Assembly (NCBI GenBank): GCA_020161535.1 | Contig: JAIUNW010000009.1 | Location: forward strand, 1 to 64,000 | Direction: 5' to 3' | Length of the DNA: 64,000 nt | Source: Bacteroidota bacterium | GTDB lineage: Bacteria > Bacteroidota > Bacteroidia > Chitinophagales > Chitinophagaceae | Shown here: positions 8,575 through 17,417 of the stretch, piece by piece | How positions within the stretch are numbered: position 1 is the first letter of the stretch | Layout: the number at the start of each line of letters is the position of its first letter | Translations under genes and position numbers: made by a program | The notes under the pieces: generated by a model | Told to the model about the DNA's origin: nothing | Seen by the model: the letters and a program-made list of their open reading frames with translations, nothing else | The model's database searches: none

Positions 8575-9474
8575 TTAGTAACCCTTAATCCAGTGGCTGA
8601 GATAATCAAGGCCTTCTGTCAGTGAGGTTTTTGGCTTAAAACCCAGCGCGGCCAATTTGGAAATATCTGCTTTCCAATTTTTGGGGTCACCTTCTCGAGT
8701 TTTGTTATTAAACGCTATTTTAGGTGCGAGTCCTAACGCCCCAACAAACGTCTCAACAGCGTGATAAATAGTTGTTTCAGTGCCTGTGGCCAAATTATAG
8801 ACATCGGCCATTAGTCGCCCCGATTTAAGAATATGGTCTATGGCCGCGACCATATCTGTAATATATATAAAGTCTCTGCTTTCATCACCTTTGCCAAACA
8901 TTTCTAATAACTGCGGCTGTAATTTCAGTCGCTGATAGATATCCCAAAACAACTGCTTCTTCAATCCAGGCCCGTAAACAGAGAAGGGTCTTACTATTCC
9001 AATTTGTAAACCAAACAAATTGGCGTATTCGCAGCAAATATTCTCGCTGATTAATTTATGCCAACCATAAGGAGATAGAGGCCCAGGTGCCATATCTTCG
9101 GTAACGGGTAACGAAACAGGGTTACCGTATACGGCGGCGCTGGATAAATGAATATACTTTGCAGTCGGCTGGTATTTCCGAATCATATCCAACACACGAA
9201 TAACATCCAGGCAATTCGCTTCGAAGTCAAGTAATGGATGCGACATGGAATAAGGTACATTTCCGCTACCAGCGGCATTGATAACTGCATTGAACGACTG
9301 TCCTGAGAAAACCTCGTCCAGTTCAGGAGAAAGCCTGGAAACCTTTCTATAAGTATACGACTGGGCAGGTTGCTCAAATAAATCGACACCAAAGACGTCA
9401 TTTCCAGCCTCTAGGAAATACTTCGCAACATGGGAGCCGATAAATCCCTCAGAACCTAATATAAGCAGCTTCAA
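8575..9474 (-). CDS. NAD-dependent sugar epimerase/dehydratase (extended SDR)
   Basis: The 299-residue protein starts at the NAD-binding strand, MKLLILGSEGFIGSHVAKYF, with the GxxGxxG motif, and has the catalytic SPYGWHK (Tyr-x3-Lys, about residues 142-146). It belongs to the GalE/WbpP-like group acting on nucleotide sugars. The start codon is TTG and overlaps the stop of the methyltransferase gene as TTGA; no in-frame ATG would preserve the first strand. The exact substrate is unknown. Confidence 0.88.
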   Translation of the reverse strand: MKLLILGSEGFIGSHVAKYFLEAGNDVFGVDLFEQPAQSYTYRKVSRLSPELDEVFSGQSFNAVINAAGSGNVPYSMSHPLLDFEANCLDVIRVLDMIRKYQPTAKYIHLSSAAVYGNPVSLPVTEDMAPGPLSPYGWHKLISENICCEYANLFGLQIGIVRPFSVYGPGLKKQLFWDIYQRLKLQPQLLEMFGKGDESRDFIYITDMVAAIDHILKSGRLMADVYNLATGTETTIYHAVETFVGALGLAPKIAFNNKTREGDPKNWKADISKLAALGFKPKTSLTEGLDYLSHWIKGY

Positions 9475-10250
9475 TTCTTAAATATTATGCCCTGACCGGT
9501 TGGTATATAGAGTATTGAAACTCCTTTCTCCTTCGCAAAACTATCAAATGCCATTTTCTGGTTAATATGGGCCGGAAAACCGTAATCATCTAAAATCATC
9601 ACTCCACCTTTAACAAGCTTATCCCAAAAAAAATTTGCTGCGGCAATTTCAGGAGCCACTACATTCATATCGATGGACAAATAACAGACTGAACTGCCAT
9701 CGAATTGCGATAAAGATTCCGGAACGATTCCCTTAATAACTTTTGTATTAAACCCGGAAAAAGTGCTTTTTACTTGATCATAAACAGGCACGTAAGTACT
9801 AAGATATTCTCCAATACCTTCTTTACGCTCGTTTTCTGTTATCTGTGCATCAACAAGTCCTTCATAAGTATCGAAAAGATAAAATGACTTCCCCGTTTCA
9901 TTAAATTCAATGTAATCAATGATAGCGCGACTGAATGCGCCGGTGTTAACACCACATTCCACAAAATCTCCTTCCAAATTCTTCACCATTTCAGCCATTG
10001 TACACACAATAAATGTTCGCCACTGCATATTAAAGCCTTTCCATGGCGATGTTTGGCTTGCCAACTCGTAGGCTCGCTTAAATTTCGGATCGGTCAAGAA
10101 GTCAGCGTTGTTACTGGTTGCAACACTATCAAAGTTGTATTTTATTGGACCCAGGAAATTATTGGCTATAAGAATATCTGACGTATTAATCCTCCTATAG
10201 TTTTCAAGAAACCAGGAAAGTCGTTTTAAAAATACTCTTATTCTTTTCAT
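9471..10250 (-). CDS. TylF/MycF-type O-methyltransferase
   Basis: This 259-residue protein has the S-adenosylmethionine site GDFVECGVNTGAFSRAI (about residues 93-108), FYLFDTYEGL, and later LSIDMNVVAPEIAAANFFWDKL and GGVMILDDYG, all usual for the macrocin-O-methyltransferase family, which methylates sugar hydroxyls. I start at ATG 10250; an upstream TTG at 10262 would only add four residues. The first 30 residues are basic and may contact the membrane. It probably caps or decorates the glycan. A gap of 160 bases precedes it, the largest inside the operon. Confidence 0.83.
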   Translation of the reverse strand: MKRIRVFLKRLSWFLENYRRINTSDILIANNFLGPIKYNFDSVATSNNADFLTDPKFKRAYELASQTSPWKGFNMQWRTFIVCTMAEMVKNLEGDFVECGVNTGAFSRAIIDYIEFNETGKSFYLFDTYEGLVDAQITENERKEGIGEYLSTYVPVYDQVKSTFSGFNTKVIKGIVPESLSQFDGSSVCYLSIDMNVVAPEIAAANFFWDKLVKGGVMILDDYGFPAHINQKMAFDSFAKEKGVSILYIPTGQGIIFKN

Positions 10251-10410
10251 AAACTCACCCAACTTTAGATAACTTGAAGCAAAGGCTATGCTACAAAATA
10301 ATCGCTATGAATTACACTCAAAGAAAGCATATATAAATTTACTTTGAATATCTCTTCTTCAATGGCTTGCAATAGATTTCAAACTAGCAAGTACACGAAG
10401 CCGCAACAAA

Positions 10411-11055
10411 TCATTTCGTTTCTATGACACTTTCTTCTGCCATTTTACGAACACATCTTAACGGATTACCCAAATTTACAGTCCACGGCTCAACATCTTT
10501 CGTCACAACTGACCCTGCTCCAATTATAGCACCTCGCCCAATTTTGACACCTCTTAAAATTGTTGCATTGAAGCCTATCCAAACATCATCTTCAATTAGA
10601 ACTTCAGCTCCCTTAATATCGACTTGAAGATGTATCCCTGTTTTCGAGAAATTACGATATTCTTCATACCTGTCTTTAGCGCTCAAAGGATGTGAAATAT
10701 TGTCATGAATATTTACATTGTGTGAAATTAAAACCCTATTCCCAACTTTGATACTGCAAACTGACCAAATTCGGGTGTCGGGTCCAACAAAGCAATCGTC
10801 ACCAATCTGTACTGAACCTGCATACTCAAAAACAAACAGATTACCCATTACTCTAGTCCTTTCCCCCACTTTTATGTTGCACCTGCGATTGGACCTATTT
10901 TCGACAATTGCATTTTCCCAAATCCACGCGCTTTGAGAGATGCATCCGGAAAGGTCAAGCATTTTCCTCCGGGATTCGTTTTCAAGCCTAATGTCCTCGA
11001 ATTTTCCGGTTCGATAGATTAAGTGAGCGACTCTTTTGAAAATGGACTTAAGCAT
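10411..11055 (-). CDS. WbbJ-like hexapeptide acyltransferase
   Basis: The 214-residue protein has hexapeptide repeats from about residue 55 to 195 (KVGERTRVMGNLFVFEYAG, then VLIEDDVWIGFNATILRGV and IIGAGSVVTKDV) and the VNLGNPLRCVRKM ending common to WbbJ/WcaF acetyltransferases. His residues in VLISHNVNIHDNISHP are the usual catalytic region. It overlaps the Wzt gene by eight bases. It is expected to O-acetylate the polysaccharide or a precursor. Confidence 0.82.
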   Translation of the reverse strand: MLKSIFKRVAHLIYRTGKFEDIRLENESRRKMLDLSGCISQSAWIWENAIVENRSNRRCNIKVGERTRVMGNLFVFEYAGSVQIGDDCFVGPDTRIWSVCSIKVGNRVLISHNVNIHDNISHPLSAKDRYEEYRNFSKTGIHLQVDIKGAEVLIEDDVWIGFNATILRGVKIGRGAIIGAGSVVTKDVEPWTVNLGNPLRCVRKMAEESVIETK

Positions 11056-12292
11056 TTGACCAAACAGGATTTACTATAACGTTTCCATAATCATATCCTT
11101 CGAAAACTGACATTTCTGTACCACTATCATGAATCTTAAAATGCAGTATACTATCCACGGAGTCATAAACTTCCACATCTCGCACCCAAAGAACTAGAAT
11201 GAAAGAATAAGCACCAGGCGCAAAAAGCCCCGATGGGAGAGATAATTTACCAGAATATAGATTGCCATCCGCTTTTGAAAAATAAACCGCATCTTTTGCA
11301 ACAGTCGCAACACGACTTTGGTACTTGTTTTGAATGCCAATACCAATTTGAATGTTTGGCACTGCATCATTCAAATAAAAGGAAAAAGACAAGAAAACGT
11401 TTTCATTGAATGCAAAATCAGTGGTCAATTCACCTTTTGAATTTAGCATCTCGACCTTGTCGAAATAATTCTTTTTATTCCTTCTTATTTGCTCAATTGC
11501 AATATAGCTACTATCTGGGCTAGAACTATTTCCAGAAATATACCGTTCAACTATTTCATCGACCCGACCTTGAAACTCAACCGTACCAGCATTTAAGAGA
11601 ATCCCTTTATTACAAAGCTGGGAAATAACACCCATGTTGTGACTAACAAATAATACCGTACGCCCAAGATTTTTACTCACATCTTCCATCTTGCCTAGGC
11701 ACTTTTTTTGAAACTGCGCATCACCTACCGCAAGCACTTCGTCAACAATTAAGATTTCAGGCTCTAAATGCGCAGCAACTGAAAATGCTAGTCGGACGTA
11801 CATGCCAGACGAATAGCGCTTAACAGGCGTATCGAGAAATTTTTCAACCTCGGCAAAACTAACTATCTCATCAAATTTTTTTCTTATTTCGCTTCTGTTC
11901 ATTCCCAAAATGGCTCCATTCAGAAAAATGTTCTCTCTACCAGTAAGTTCTGGATGAAAGCCAGTACCTACTTCTAATAAACTCGCTACCCGCCCCAAAA
12001 TTTTTACACGCCCCTTAGTAGGTTCTGTAATTCGGCTAATAACCTTTAATAAAGTGCTTTTACCAGCGCCATTTCTGCCAATAACACCAACTCTATCTCC
12101 CTGATTGATTTCAAAAGAAATGTCTTTCAAAGCCCAAAATTGCTCAACAGATTCTTTCTTACTTTTTTTACCTTTTGAAATATCTCTCAACCTTGATGAA
12201 ATCGAATCGCGAAGAGTTTGATACCGTTCCTTGTTCTCATGAGTTATTTCGAATATTTTTGACAGTCCTTCTACTTGAATAGCCTTAGCCAT
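11048..12292 (-). CDS. Wzt-like ATPase of polysaccharide ABC exporter
   Basis: The 414-residue protein carries a complete ABC ATPase: Walker A GRNGAGKST (72-80), signature YSSGMYVRL, Walker B ILIVDEVLAVGD and the switch His in FVSHN. Residues beyond about 260 form an added beta-rich domain like the carbohydrate-binding Wzt C-terminus, which recognises the cap of the finished chain before export. With the adjacent Wzm it forms the inner-membrane exporter. The Wzt_C-like domain suggests that chain-end modification, possibly by the methyltransferase or acyltransferase beside it, licenses export. Confidence 0.92.
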   Translation of the reverse strand: MAKAIQVEGLSKIFEITHENKERYQTLRDSISSRLRDISKGKKSKKESVEQFWALKDISFEINQGDRVGVIGRNGAGKSTLLKVISRITEPTKGRVKILGRVASLLEVGTGFHPELTGRENIFLNGAILGMNRSEIRKKFDEIVSFAEVEKFLDTPVKRYSSGMYVRLAFSVAAHLEPEILIVDEVLAVGDAQFQKKCLGKMEDVSKNLGRTVLFVSHNMGVISQLCNKGILLNAGTVEFQGRVDEIVERYISGNSSSPDSSYIAIEQIRRNKKNYFDKVEMLNSKGELTTDFAFNENVFLSFSFYLNDAVPNIQIGIGIQNKYQSRVATVAKDAVYFSKADGNLYSGKLSLPSGLFAPGAYSFILVLWVRDVEVYDSVDSILHFKIHDSGTEMSVFEGYDYGNVIVNPVWSNA

Positions 12293-12300
12293 AAATACAA

Positions 12301-13137
12301 TTAAATATTATCTGCGAAACTCTTTTCCGTTTTTCTGAAATACCAAAGCCCTAGCCAGAGGAATACGCATGTCACTAAAATAGAAACCGCAAGCATCCTT
12401 ACATCCAGCGGCGTGCCAAGTATACACCACCTAAACCCATCAATTACGCCAACCATAGGGTTAATCGCATATAGCAGCCTCCACTTTTCCGGGATAACAT
12501 TGCTACTGAAACCGACAGGCGTAATGTATAGGCCGAATTGTACAATAAATGGTATAATGTATCGAAAGTCTCTGTATTTGACGTTTAACGCTGTTACATA
12601 CAAGCCCACGCCAAATGCAGCTAATAGGGCTAACAATAAAAAAAGTGGCAGCGCCAATATTTGTAACGGCGGTAAAAACTTGAAGTAAATCAACATCACA
12701 ATCAAAATCCCAAACGAGATAGCAAAATCTACCAGGCTGGTAATAATTGAGCTAGCAGGTATTATCAACCTCGGAAAATAAACTTTGGTAATTAGATTGG
12801 TATTTCCAATTAAGCTATTGCTTGCTTCACTTAATGCATTCGAAAAAAACTGCCAGGGTAACATGCCACAAAATACTAGCAAAGTATAAGGCGCCGCCCC
12901 AGGCGACTGCAGTTTAGCTACCCTGTTAAAAACTACTGTAAAAATAAGGGTCGTTAAAAGTGGGCGAATTATACTCCAGGCCGCACCTATCACGGTTTGT
13001 TTGTAACGAACCTTTAAGTCCCTCCAGCTAAGAATATAAAACAACTCACGAAAGCGCCAGATGTCTTTCCAGTAGTTCTTCTCTGAAGCTCCGGCCTCAA
13101 TGACCAACACCTCATTTGCTACTTCTTCACCTTTCAT
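12301..13137 (-). CDS. Wzm-like permease of polysaccharide ABC exporter
   Basis: The 278-residue ABC-2 type membrane protein has about six hydrophobic helices, preceded by an amphipathic stretch FRELFYILSWRDLKVRYKQTVIG that marks the TagG/KpsM/Wzm family. It moves undecaprenyl-linked polysaccharide across the inner membrane using the Wzt ATPase encoded eight bases downstream. Its ATG overlaps the autokinase stop as TAATG. Confidence 0.92.
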   Translation of the reverse strand: MKGEEVANEVLVIEAGASEKNYWKDIWRFRELFYILSWRDLKVRYKQTVIGAAWSIIRPLLTTLIFTVVFNRVAKLQSPGAAPYTLLVFCGMLPWQFFSNALSEASNSLIGNTNLITKVYFPRLIIPASSIITSLVDFAISFGILIVMLIYFKFLPPLQILALPLFLLLALLAAFGVGLYVTALNVKYRDFRYIIPFIVQFGLYITPVGFSSNVIPEKWRLLYAINPMVGVIDGFRWCILGTPLDVRMLAVSILVTCVFLWLGLWYFRKTEKSFADNI

Positions 13138-15536
13138 TATTTCTTCTTTTTAAACAGCCGGCCAAGAAACCTGTACCGCTGGCGCCCAAAATCAAAGTAA
13201 GAGTTATCAGATTGGCCGCCTTTCCTATTTCCGAATCCATAGCCCCCGCCATAACCATAGCCATAGCCATAGTAACTACCATATCCTTTGTTAACCTCAA
13301 TATCGTTTATAACGATACTTAAATGCGGCAGCTTTTTTGAATTGAATAAATCATCAATGAACTGCACCTGCTTTTTTAAGGTATAACTATGTCTAACAAT
13401 ATACACACTGGTGTTTGCATAGGCGCCAAGCGAAACAGCATCACCAACCAGGCCAACAGGTGCCGAATCAATGATAATTGTATCAAATCGACGCGACAAT
13501 TCCGAAAACAGATCTGACACTTTTTCGTCGAGCAGCATCTCTGCCGGATTTGGTGGCACGGGTCCACATGGCACTACATATAACCCCTCAATCTCATTGA
13601 CTTTATAGATAATATCGTCAACCCTGATATCAGAAACAATGTAATTGGAAATACCTTTGCGTTCATTCATGCCCAAACCGCGTAGAATCTTGGGCTTTCT
13701 TATGTCCATTTCCAATACAACGGTTTTTTTCCCTGATAGCGCTATCGCTGCTCCAAGATTCGTACTAACAAAAGACTTTCCTTCGCCACTAAACGTAGAA
13801 GTGACAAGTATAATCGGTTTTTCGTTCTTTGGTAAGATATAGCGCAGGTTTGAACGAATTATCCTGAATTGTTCCGCTATATAGCTCCTGTTGCCATCTT
13901 TAACCACCAGCGTATTAAAGTCTTCAGCATGCCCTACTTCACCCAGTATCGGCGCATCTGTTATTTTCTCCAAATCAGCGCGACTTGAAATTTTGTCATT
14001 CAAATATTCCAGCAATACAATAAGACCAACCGGAATGGCTAATCCGAGAAAAATGGCTATTGTATAAAGTCCCCTTCTATTGGGAGAAACCGGGTTCATA
14101 TCAACAATAGCCGGCTCCAATATTTTTATATCTGAAATAGTAGATGCCGATGAAATCGCTGTTTCCAGTTTCTTTTGTAATAAAAAGGAGTATAACTCTT
14201 GTAGAATAGCTTGCCGACGAGTAACTTCTAATAACTGTTTTTCTTTTCCCGGAATGCTCAAAATGCTTTTCTCTGAGTTACCGCTCAACTTATTTAACTC
14301 TCCGATAGAAAGCACATATGCCCCTCTAATATTATTCAGGTTTTGAGAGATATCTGACCGAAGTTTATCCAGCGAAGCATTGTAATTCTTGATTAACTGG
14401 TTTTCTTCGGTTGTAGTTCTTAGAGCAGTTTCCTTCTGCAATTGAAGCTGATTAAAAGCAGTTACCTGTTGGGCCAGTGATGGTTCTTCTATACCAAGAT
14501 TGGAAGGAACCAGCTTGTTGTTGTTTCTGGCATCACCCACATATTGCCTCAGATAGTCGATTACTTTCAATTTCACCCCTTGCTCTGCCAGCGTTTTTTG
14601 GGTTTCTGTAATTTGAGCAAATGTTACTGACGCTTGTGTTTCCGGATTAAAGACACGATTGTCTTCCCTGAATTTTTGTAGATTTCGTTCAACTCCGCCA
14701 AGCTCTTTGTGAAGCGTATCCAATTGCTCGTCAATAAATTGGATCGTATTTAGAGCAATCTGCTTTTTGTCTTCAAGGCTACTCTGCTGATACTCCTCCA
14801 TATAAGCATTCACAATTTCAAGTCCATTTTTGAAATTGGAAGTTGAGTAAGACACGTTCAGCACCCGTGCCCCTTCCTGCTGCAATACTTTAATTCCTCC
14901 TGCTAAACCACTTGCAACTCTATCTATCGGCTGCCAAGTCATCACATATTGCATTGATTCTTCGTTAGCTTCCAACGGTTTGTTGGGTATAAGCCTAAAA
15001 GAAATAAACGGAAAGTTTACAACCTGCCCAAAATTGTACAATTTTGGGTCTTCGTTTATTTTGAATTGTGTACTGCTGGCAACAGAAACCAATAATGAAA
15101 CGGTTTGAGCCGAATCTGTCAGCTTTTCAATGAGCCACGAAAATGGCATATCAGGTTCATGCGCTTCTGATACAAGTATCTTTCCTTTAAAAGCATAACT
15201 CTGTTGAAAACCCAGCGAACGGGCTACGCGAGACGCCATCAAACGAGATTTGATGATCTCTATCTCATTATTTAGGTTCGTATTATCTTCTGACAAGCCA
15301 AGAATATTTCCAAATTTCCCGGCGCTATTATCATATGGGTTTTGGTCTTTTACCAGAATTTTACCCGTTACGTTATATATAGGGGTTGAATATCGAAGCT
15401 TAAGCCATGCAACACCCAGCGTAATAACCAACGATAAAATTACCCAGGGCACAAAGGGGAGATACCGAAATAAGAGTTCTCTCGGCGTTGGTGTTGAAAT
15501 TCGCTTTTCTGATAGAATGTTTGTATAGTCAGACAT
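13137..15536 (-). CDS. Wzc-like polysaccharide co-polymerase and tyrosine autokinase
   Basis: The 799-residue protein has the Wzz domain with one membrane helix near residues 30-50, a long periplasmic coiled-coil region, a second helix near 495-515 and a cytoplasmic BY-kinase domain. The kinase shows Walker A STFSGEGKS (about 580), Walker A' VVLEMDIRKPK and Walker B TIIIDSAPVGLVGD. The C-terminal tail has a dense tyrosine cluster, GYGSYYGYGYGYGGGYGFG, the autophosphorylation target that controls chain assembly. It is followed by a basic end RFLGRLFKKKK. Co-occurrence with an ABC exporter rather than a Wzx flippase is notable. Confidence 0.92.
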   Translation of the reverse strand: MSDYTNILSEKRISTPTPRELLFRYLPFVPWVILSLVITLGVAWLKLRYSTPIYNVTGKILVKDQNPYDNSAGKFGNILGLSEDNTNLNNEIEIIKSRLMASRVARSLGFQQSYAFKGKILVSEAHEPDMPFSWLIEKLTDSAQTVSLLVSVASSTQFKINEDPKLYNFGQVVNFPFISFRLIPNKPLEANEESMQYVMTWQPIDRVASGLAGGIKVLQQEGARVLNVSYSTSNFKNGLEIVNAYMEEYQQSSLEDKKQIALNTIQFIDEQLDTLHKELGGVERNLQKFREDNRVFNPETQASVTFAQITETQKTLAEQGVKLKVIDYLRQYVGDARNNNKLVPSNLGIEEPSLAQQVTAFNQLQLQKETALRTTTEENQLIKNYNASLDKLRSDISQNLNNIRGAYVLSIGELNKLSGNSEKSILSIPGKEKQLLEVTRRQAILQELYSFLLQKKLETAISSASTISDIKILEPAIVDMNPVSPNRRGLYTIAIFLGLAIPVGLIVLLEYLNDKISSRADLEKITDAPILGEVGHAEDFNTLVVKDGNRSYIAEQFRIIRSNLRYILPKNEKPIILVTSTFSGEGKSFVSTNLGAAIALSGKKTVVLEMDIRKPKILRGLGMNERKGISNYIVSDIRVDDIIYKVNEIEGLYVVPCGPVPPNPAEMLLDEKVSDLFSELSRRFDTIIIDSAPVGLVGDAVSLGAYANTSVYIVRHSYTLKKQVQFIDDLFNSKKLPHLSIVINDIEVNKGYGSYYGYGYGYGGGYGFGNRKGGQSDNSYFDFGRQRYRFLGRLFKKKK
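13249..13272. repeat. Hexanucleotide tandem repeat encoding the Tyr-Gly tail
   Basis: Four units of CCATAR (CCATAA then three CCATAG on the plus strand) lie in frame in the autokinase gene and encode alternating Tyr and Gly on the minus strand. Unit gain or loss by slippage would change the number of tail tyrosines without a frameshift. Confidence 0.75.
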
Positions 15537-15545
15537 TGCCTAATT

Positions 15546-16382
15546 TTATCTTCTGAAAACAGAAATCAGAATGGAAATTGTAGATGCTAATGTTGCAACT
15601 GATGCAATCATGGCAATTCTTCGCGTTGTTTCCTGGTCGGTTGCCGTTGGCTTTTTCTCCGTTGGTTCAACTACGACTATATCGTTCTGTTCAAGATAGT
15701 AATAGGGACTTTGAAATACATTGGCTTTGCGCAAATCAAGTCGGGCGAATTCTCGCTTTCCTAGCTTTTGACGAATTACTAAAACATTGTCTCTACGCGC
15801 ATACATTGTCACATCTCCAGACATGCCTAATAATTCCAAAACACTAATTTTATCGTCGGTAATATTATAGACCCCAGGCTTCATGACTTCACCTAGTATT
15901 GTTACGCGTGCATTTAAAAACCGAATGTCGGCATATGGGTTTTTCAAATACGGCGCAAGCAACTGTGCCAATGAATCCATAAGTTGCAATCTGGTCAATC
16001 CTTCCACATGAATCAGGCCGAGGGTTTGAAACCTGATATTGCCATTGCGATCAACCAGATAGCTCCCACCTGAAGAAGAGCCTCCTGACGAACCAGCAGG
16101 CACAGACATTCCCGCTGATGAGAGTTTCATATCAGCCCCGCCAGACGACTGGTTGTAGATAGCAGTTGCCTCTGGATTATCACTAAAAACAACAATCTTT
16201 AATAAGTCTTCTTTCTGTATAGTTGCCTCTTTTATCGGCACATTCAAATTCGGGAGTGTATCTAAATTTCCTTCACGCAGATATACCATTTCCTTCTTAG
16301 CCTTTTTTATTCCGCTGCAGGCGGCAAATAAAGAAAGGCAGGCAATACTCAATACAGAAAACACCAAACGAAATATTTGCAT
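15546..16382 (-). CDS. Wza-like polysaccharide export lipoprotein
   Basis: The 278-residue protein has a lipoprotein signal ending SLFAAC, so Cys22 would be lipidated, then a polysaccharide export domain with KEDLLKIVVFSDNPEA and an SLBB-like segment ARVTILGEVMKPGVYNITDD (about 160-180). A hydrophobic helix lies near the C-terminus (about 252-272), before the terminal Arg residues. It would form the outer-membrane or periplasmic part of the exporter with the Wzc-like kinase encoded ten bases downstream. Length is shorter than E. coli Wza but normal for Bacteroidota. Confidence 0.9.
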   Translation of the reverse strand: MQIFRLVFSVLSIACLSLFAACSGIKKAKKEMVYLREGNLDTLPNLNVPIKEATIQKEDLLKIVVFSDNPEATAIYNQSSGGADMKLSSAGMSVPAGSSGGSSSGGSYLVDRNGNIRFQTLGLIHVEGLTRLQLMDSLAQLLAPYLKNPYADIRFLNARVTILGEVMKPGVYNITDDKISVLELLGMSGDVTMYARRDNVLVIRQKLGKREFARLDLRKANVFQSPYYYLEQNDIVVVEPTEKKPTATDQETTRRIAMIASVATLASTISILISVFRR

Positions 16383-16395
16383 ACTTAATTAAATA

Positions 16396-16926
16396 TTATT
16401 TTTTGATTGGCTTTTCTATTAGATCAATTTGACTTTTTGAGAAATTGGCTACCAGGCGGCAACCAAGGCTTTGTATTTCGACTGTAACAGATTTTTTTCG
16501 ATCTTGTATAACCTTGCCTTTCAAGTTCATAAAAACTCCCTGATTGATCTTAACGGTAGTTCCGGACTCAACAAAATCTACGATTTCAACTTCTACGTCT
16601 GAATATTCATTTAAAAACCGCTTGATCTTCTCTATATCTTCGTTTCTGACAACCGCTGGCTTGCCAAGCCAATAGACAAAATTGACAATTCCATCTGTCA
16701 GTCTTACCGGCGTTTTTTGGGCTTCTGTTATGCGAACAAAAAGATAGCTTTTAAAAAGCGGTTCATGTACAACCTTATACCTATCACTCCATTTCTTCCG
16801 AACTTTATTCAGCGGACAATAGCATTCGAAACCCTGTTGGTCTAAAAGGCTATGAACCTTTTTTTCCCAACGAGGTTTGCTGTACACGGCATACCACCTT
16901 TTTATTTCATCACTACTTTTTTTCAT
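16396..16926 (-). CDS. UpxY-family NusG-like transcription antiterminator
   Basis: The 176-residue protein has a NusG N-terminal domain, WYAVYSKPRWEKKVHSLL to FKSYLFVRI, and a C-terminal KOW-like segment starting near VNFVYWLGKPAVV with GTTVKINQGVFMNLKGKV. In Bacteroides, UpxY proteins load on RNA polymerase in the leader of their own polysaccharide operon and prevent early termination. It is the first gene of the operon, as expected. I chose ATG 16926; the frame is open to a TTG at 17025 but the extra 33 residues do not resemble the family. A hairpin lies in the leader upstream. Confidence 0.88.
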   Translation of the reverse strand: MKKSSDEIKRWYAVYSKPRWEKKVHSLLDQQGFECYCPLNKVRKKWSDRYKVVHEPLFKSYLFVRITEAQKTPVRLTDGIVNFVYWLGKPAVVRNEDIEKIKRFLNEYSDVEVEIVDFVESGTTVKINQGVFMNLKGKVIQDRKKSVTVEIQSLGCRLVANFSKSQIDLIEKPIKK

Positions 16927-17045
16927 AATCGGACAAAGCTTCGCCACCTCAGTCACAGGATCTTTTTTTGACACTAGTTGAAAAAAAGATGTAAATAACT
17001 GATTATCAGGCTGTAATCCACTCAATCGACAACTCTAAACCTAAC

Positions 17046-17100
17046 AAAAGCGTCGAAGACATCGATGAAGCTAAAGCCCACCGTTGCCTTCGACGCTTTT
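17046..17100. promoter_or_regulatory. Long inverted repeat in the UpxY leader, possible attenuator
   Basis: The 13-base arms AAAAGCGTCGAAG (17046-17058) and CTTCGACGCTTTT (17088-17100) are perfectly complementary around a 29-base loop. On the minus strand the hairpin is followed by only TTTTG, while on the plus strand it ends in six T residues. No plus-strand gene lies upstream, so its most sensible place is the 5' leader of the polysaccharide operon, where UpxY antiterminators act. Whether it terminates transcription is not shown by sequence. Confidence 0.6.
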
Positions 17101-17417
17101 TTATTTAAAAACAATTTTAACTGCTGACTCGTTGCGAGTTTTTCTCACGGGTAAACGTTTTTACCGGCCTCGCGTTCGGGCTATCAACAAAACCATGAAT
17201 CCCGAACATTTACCGTCCAAATGCAAATATATGGCAAATCATTATTCAGTATTATCTCACTCCAACAGTCTTTTACATTGATTATCAGAATAATTGTTTA
17301 CACGCCCAGTCACAAGAAGCCCTAAAAAGATATAACCTGATAAAACGTAATATATTGATTATAAGCAATTAATATATTGCATAATGGTTGCTTTATATAA
17401 AGTGTATATTGCCCGTT
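17101..17417. other. AT-rich divergent intergenic region
   Basis: This stretch lies between the divergently read polysaccharide operon and the beta-helix gene. Apart from the candidate minus-strand -7 box it contains only AT-rich sequence with several TAATATATTG-like runs around 17350-17381 that could be part of a plus-strand promoter. I see no coding potential or RNA gene. Confidence 0.5.
17224..17231 (-). promoter_or_regulatory. Candidate -7 box for the polysaccharide operon
   Basis: The minus strand reads TATATTTG, matching the Bacteroidota TAnnTTTG box. Transcription would begin near 17217 and give a leader of about 290 bases before UpxY that includes the inverted repeat. No convincing TTG -33 element is found at the usual spacing, so confidence is low. 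Confidence 0.3.
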
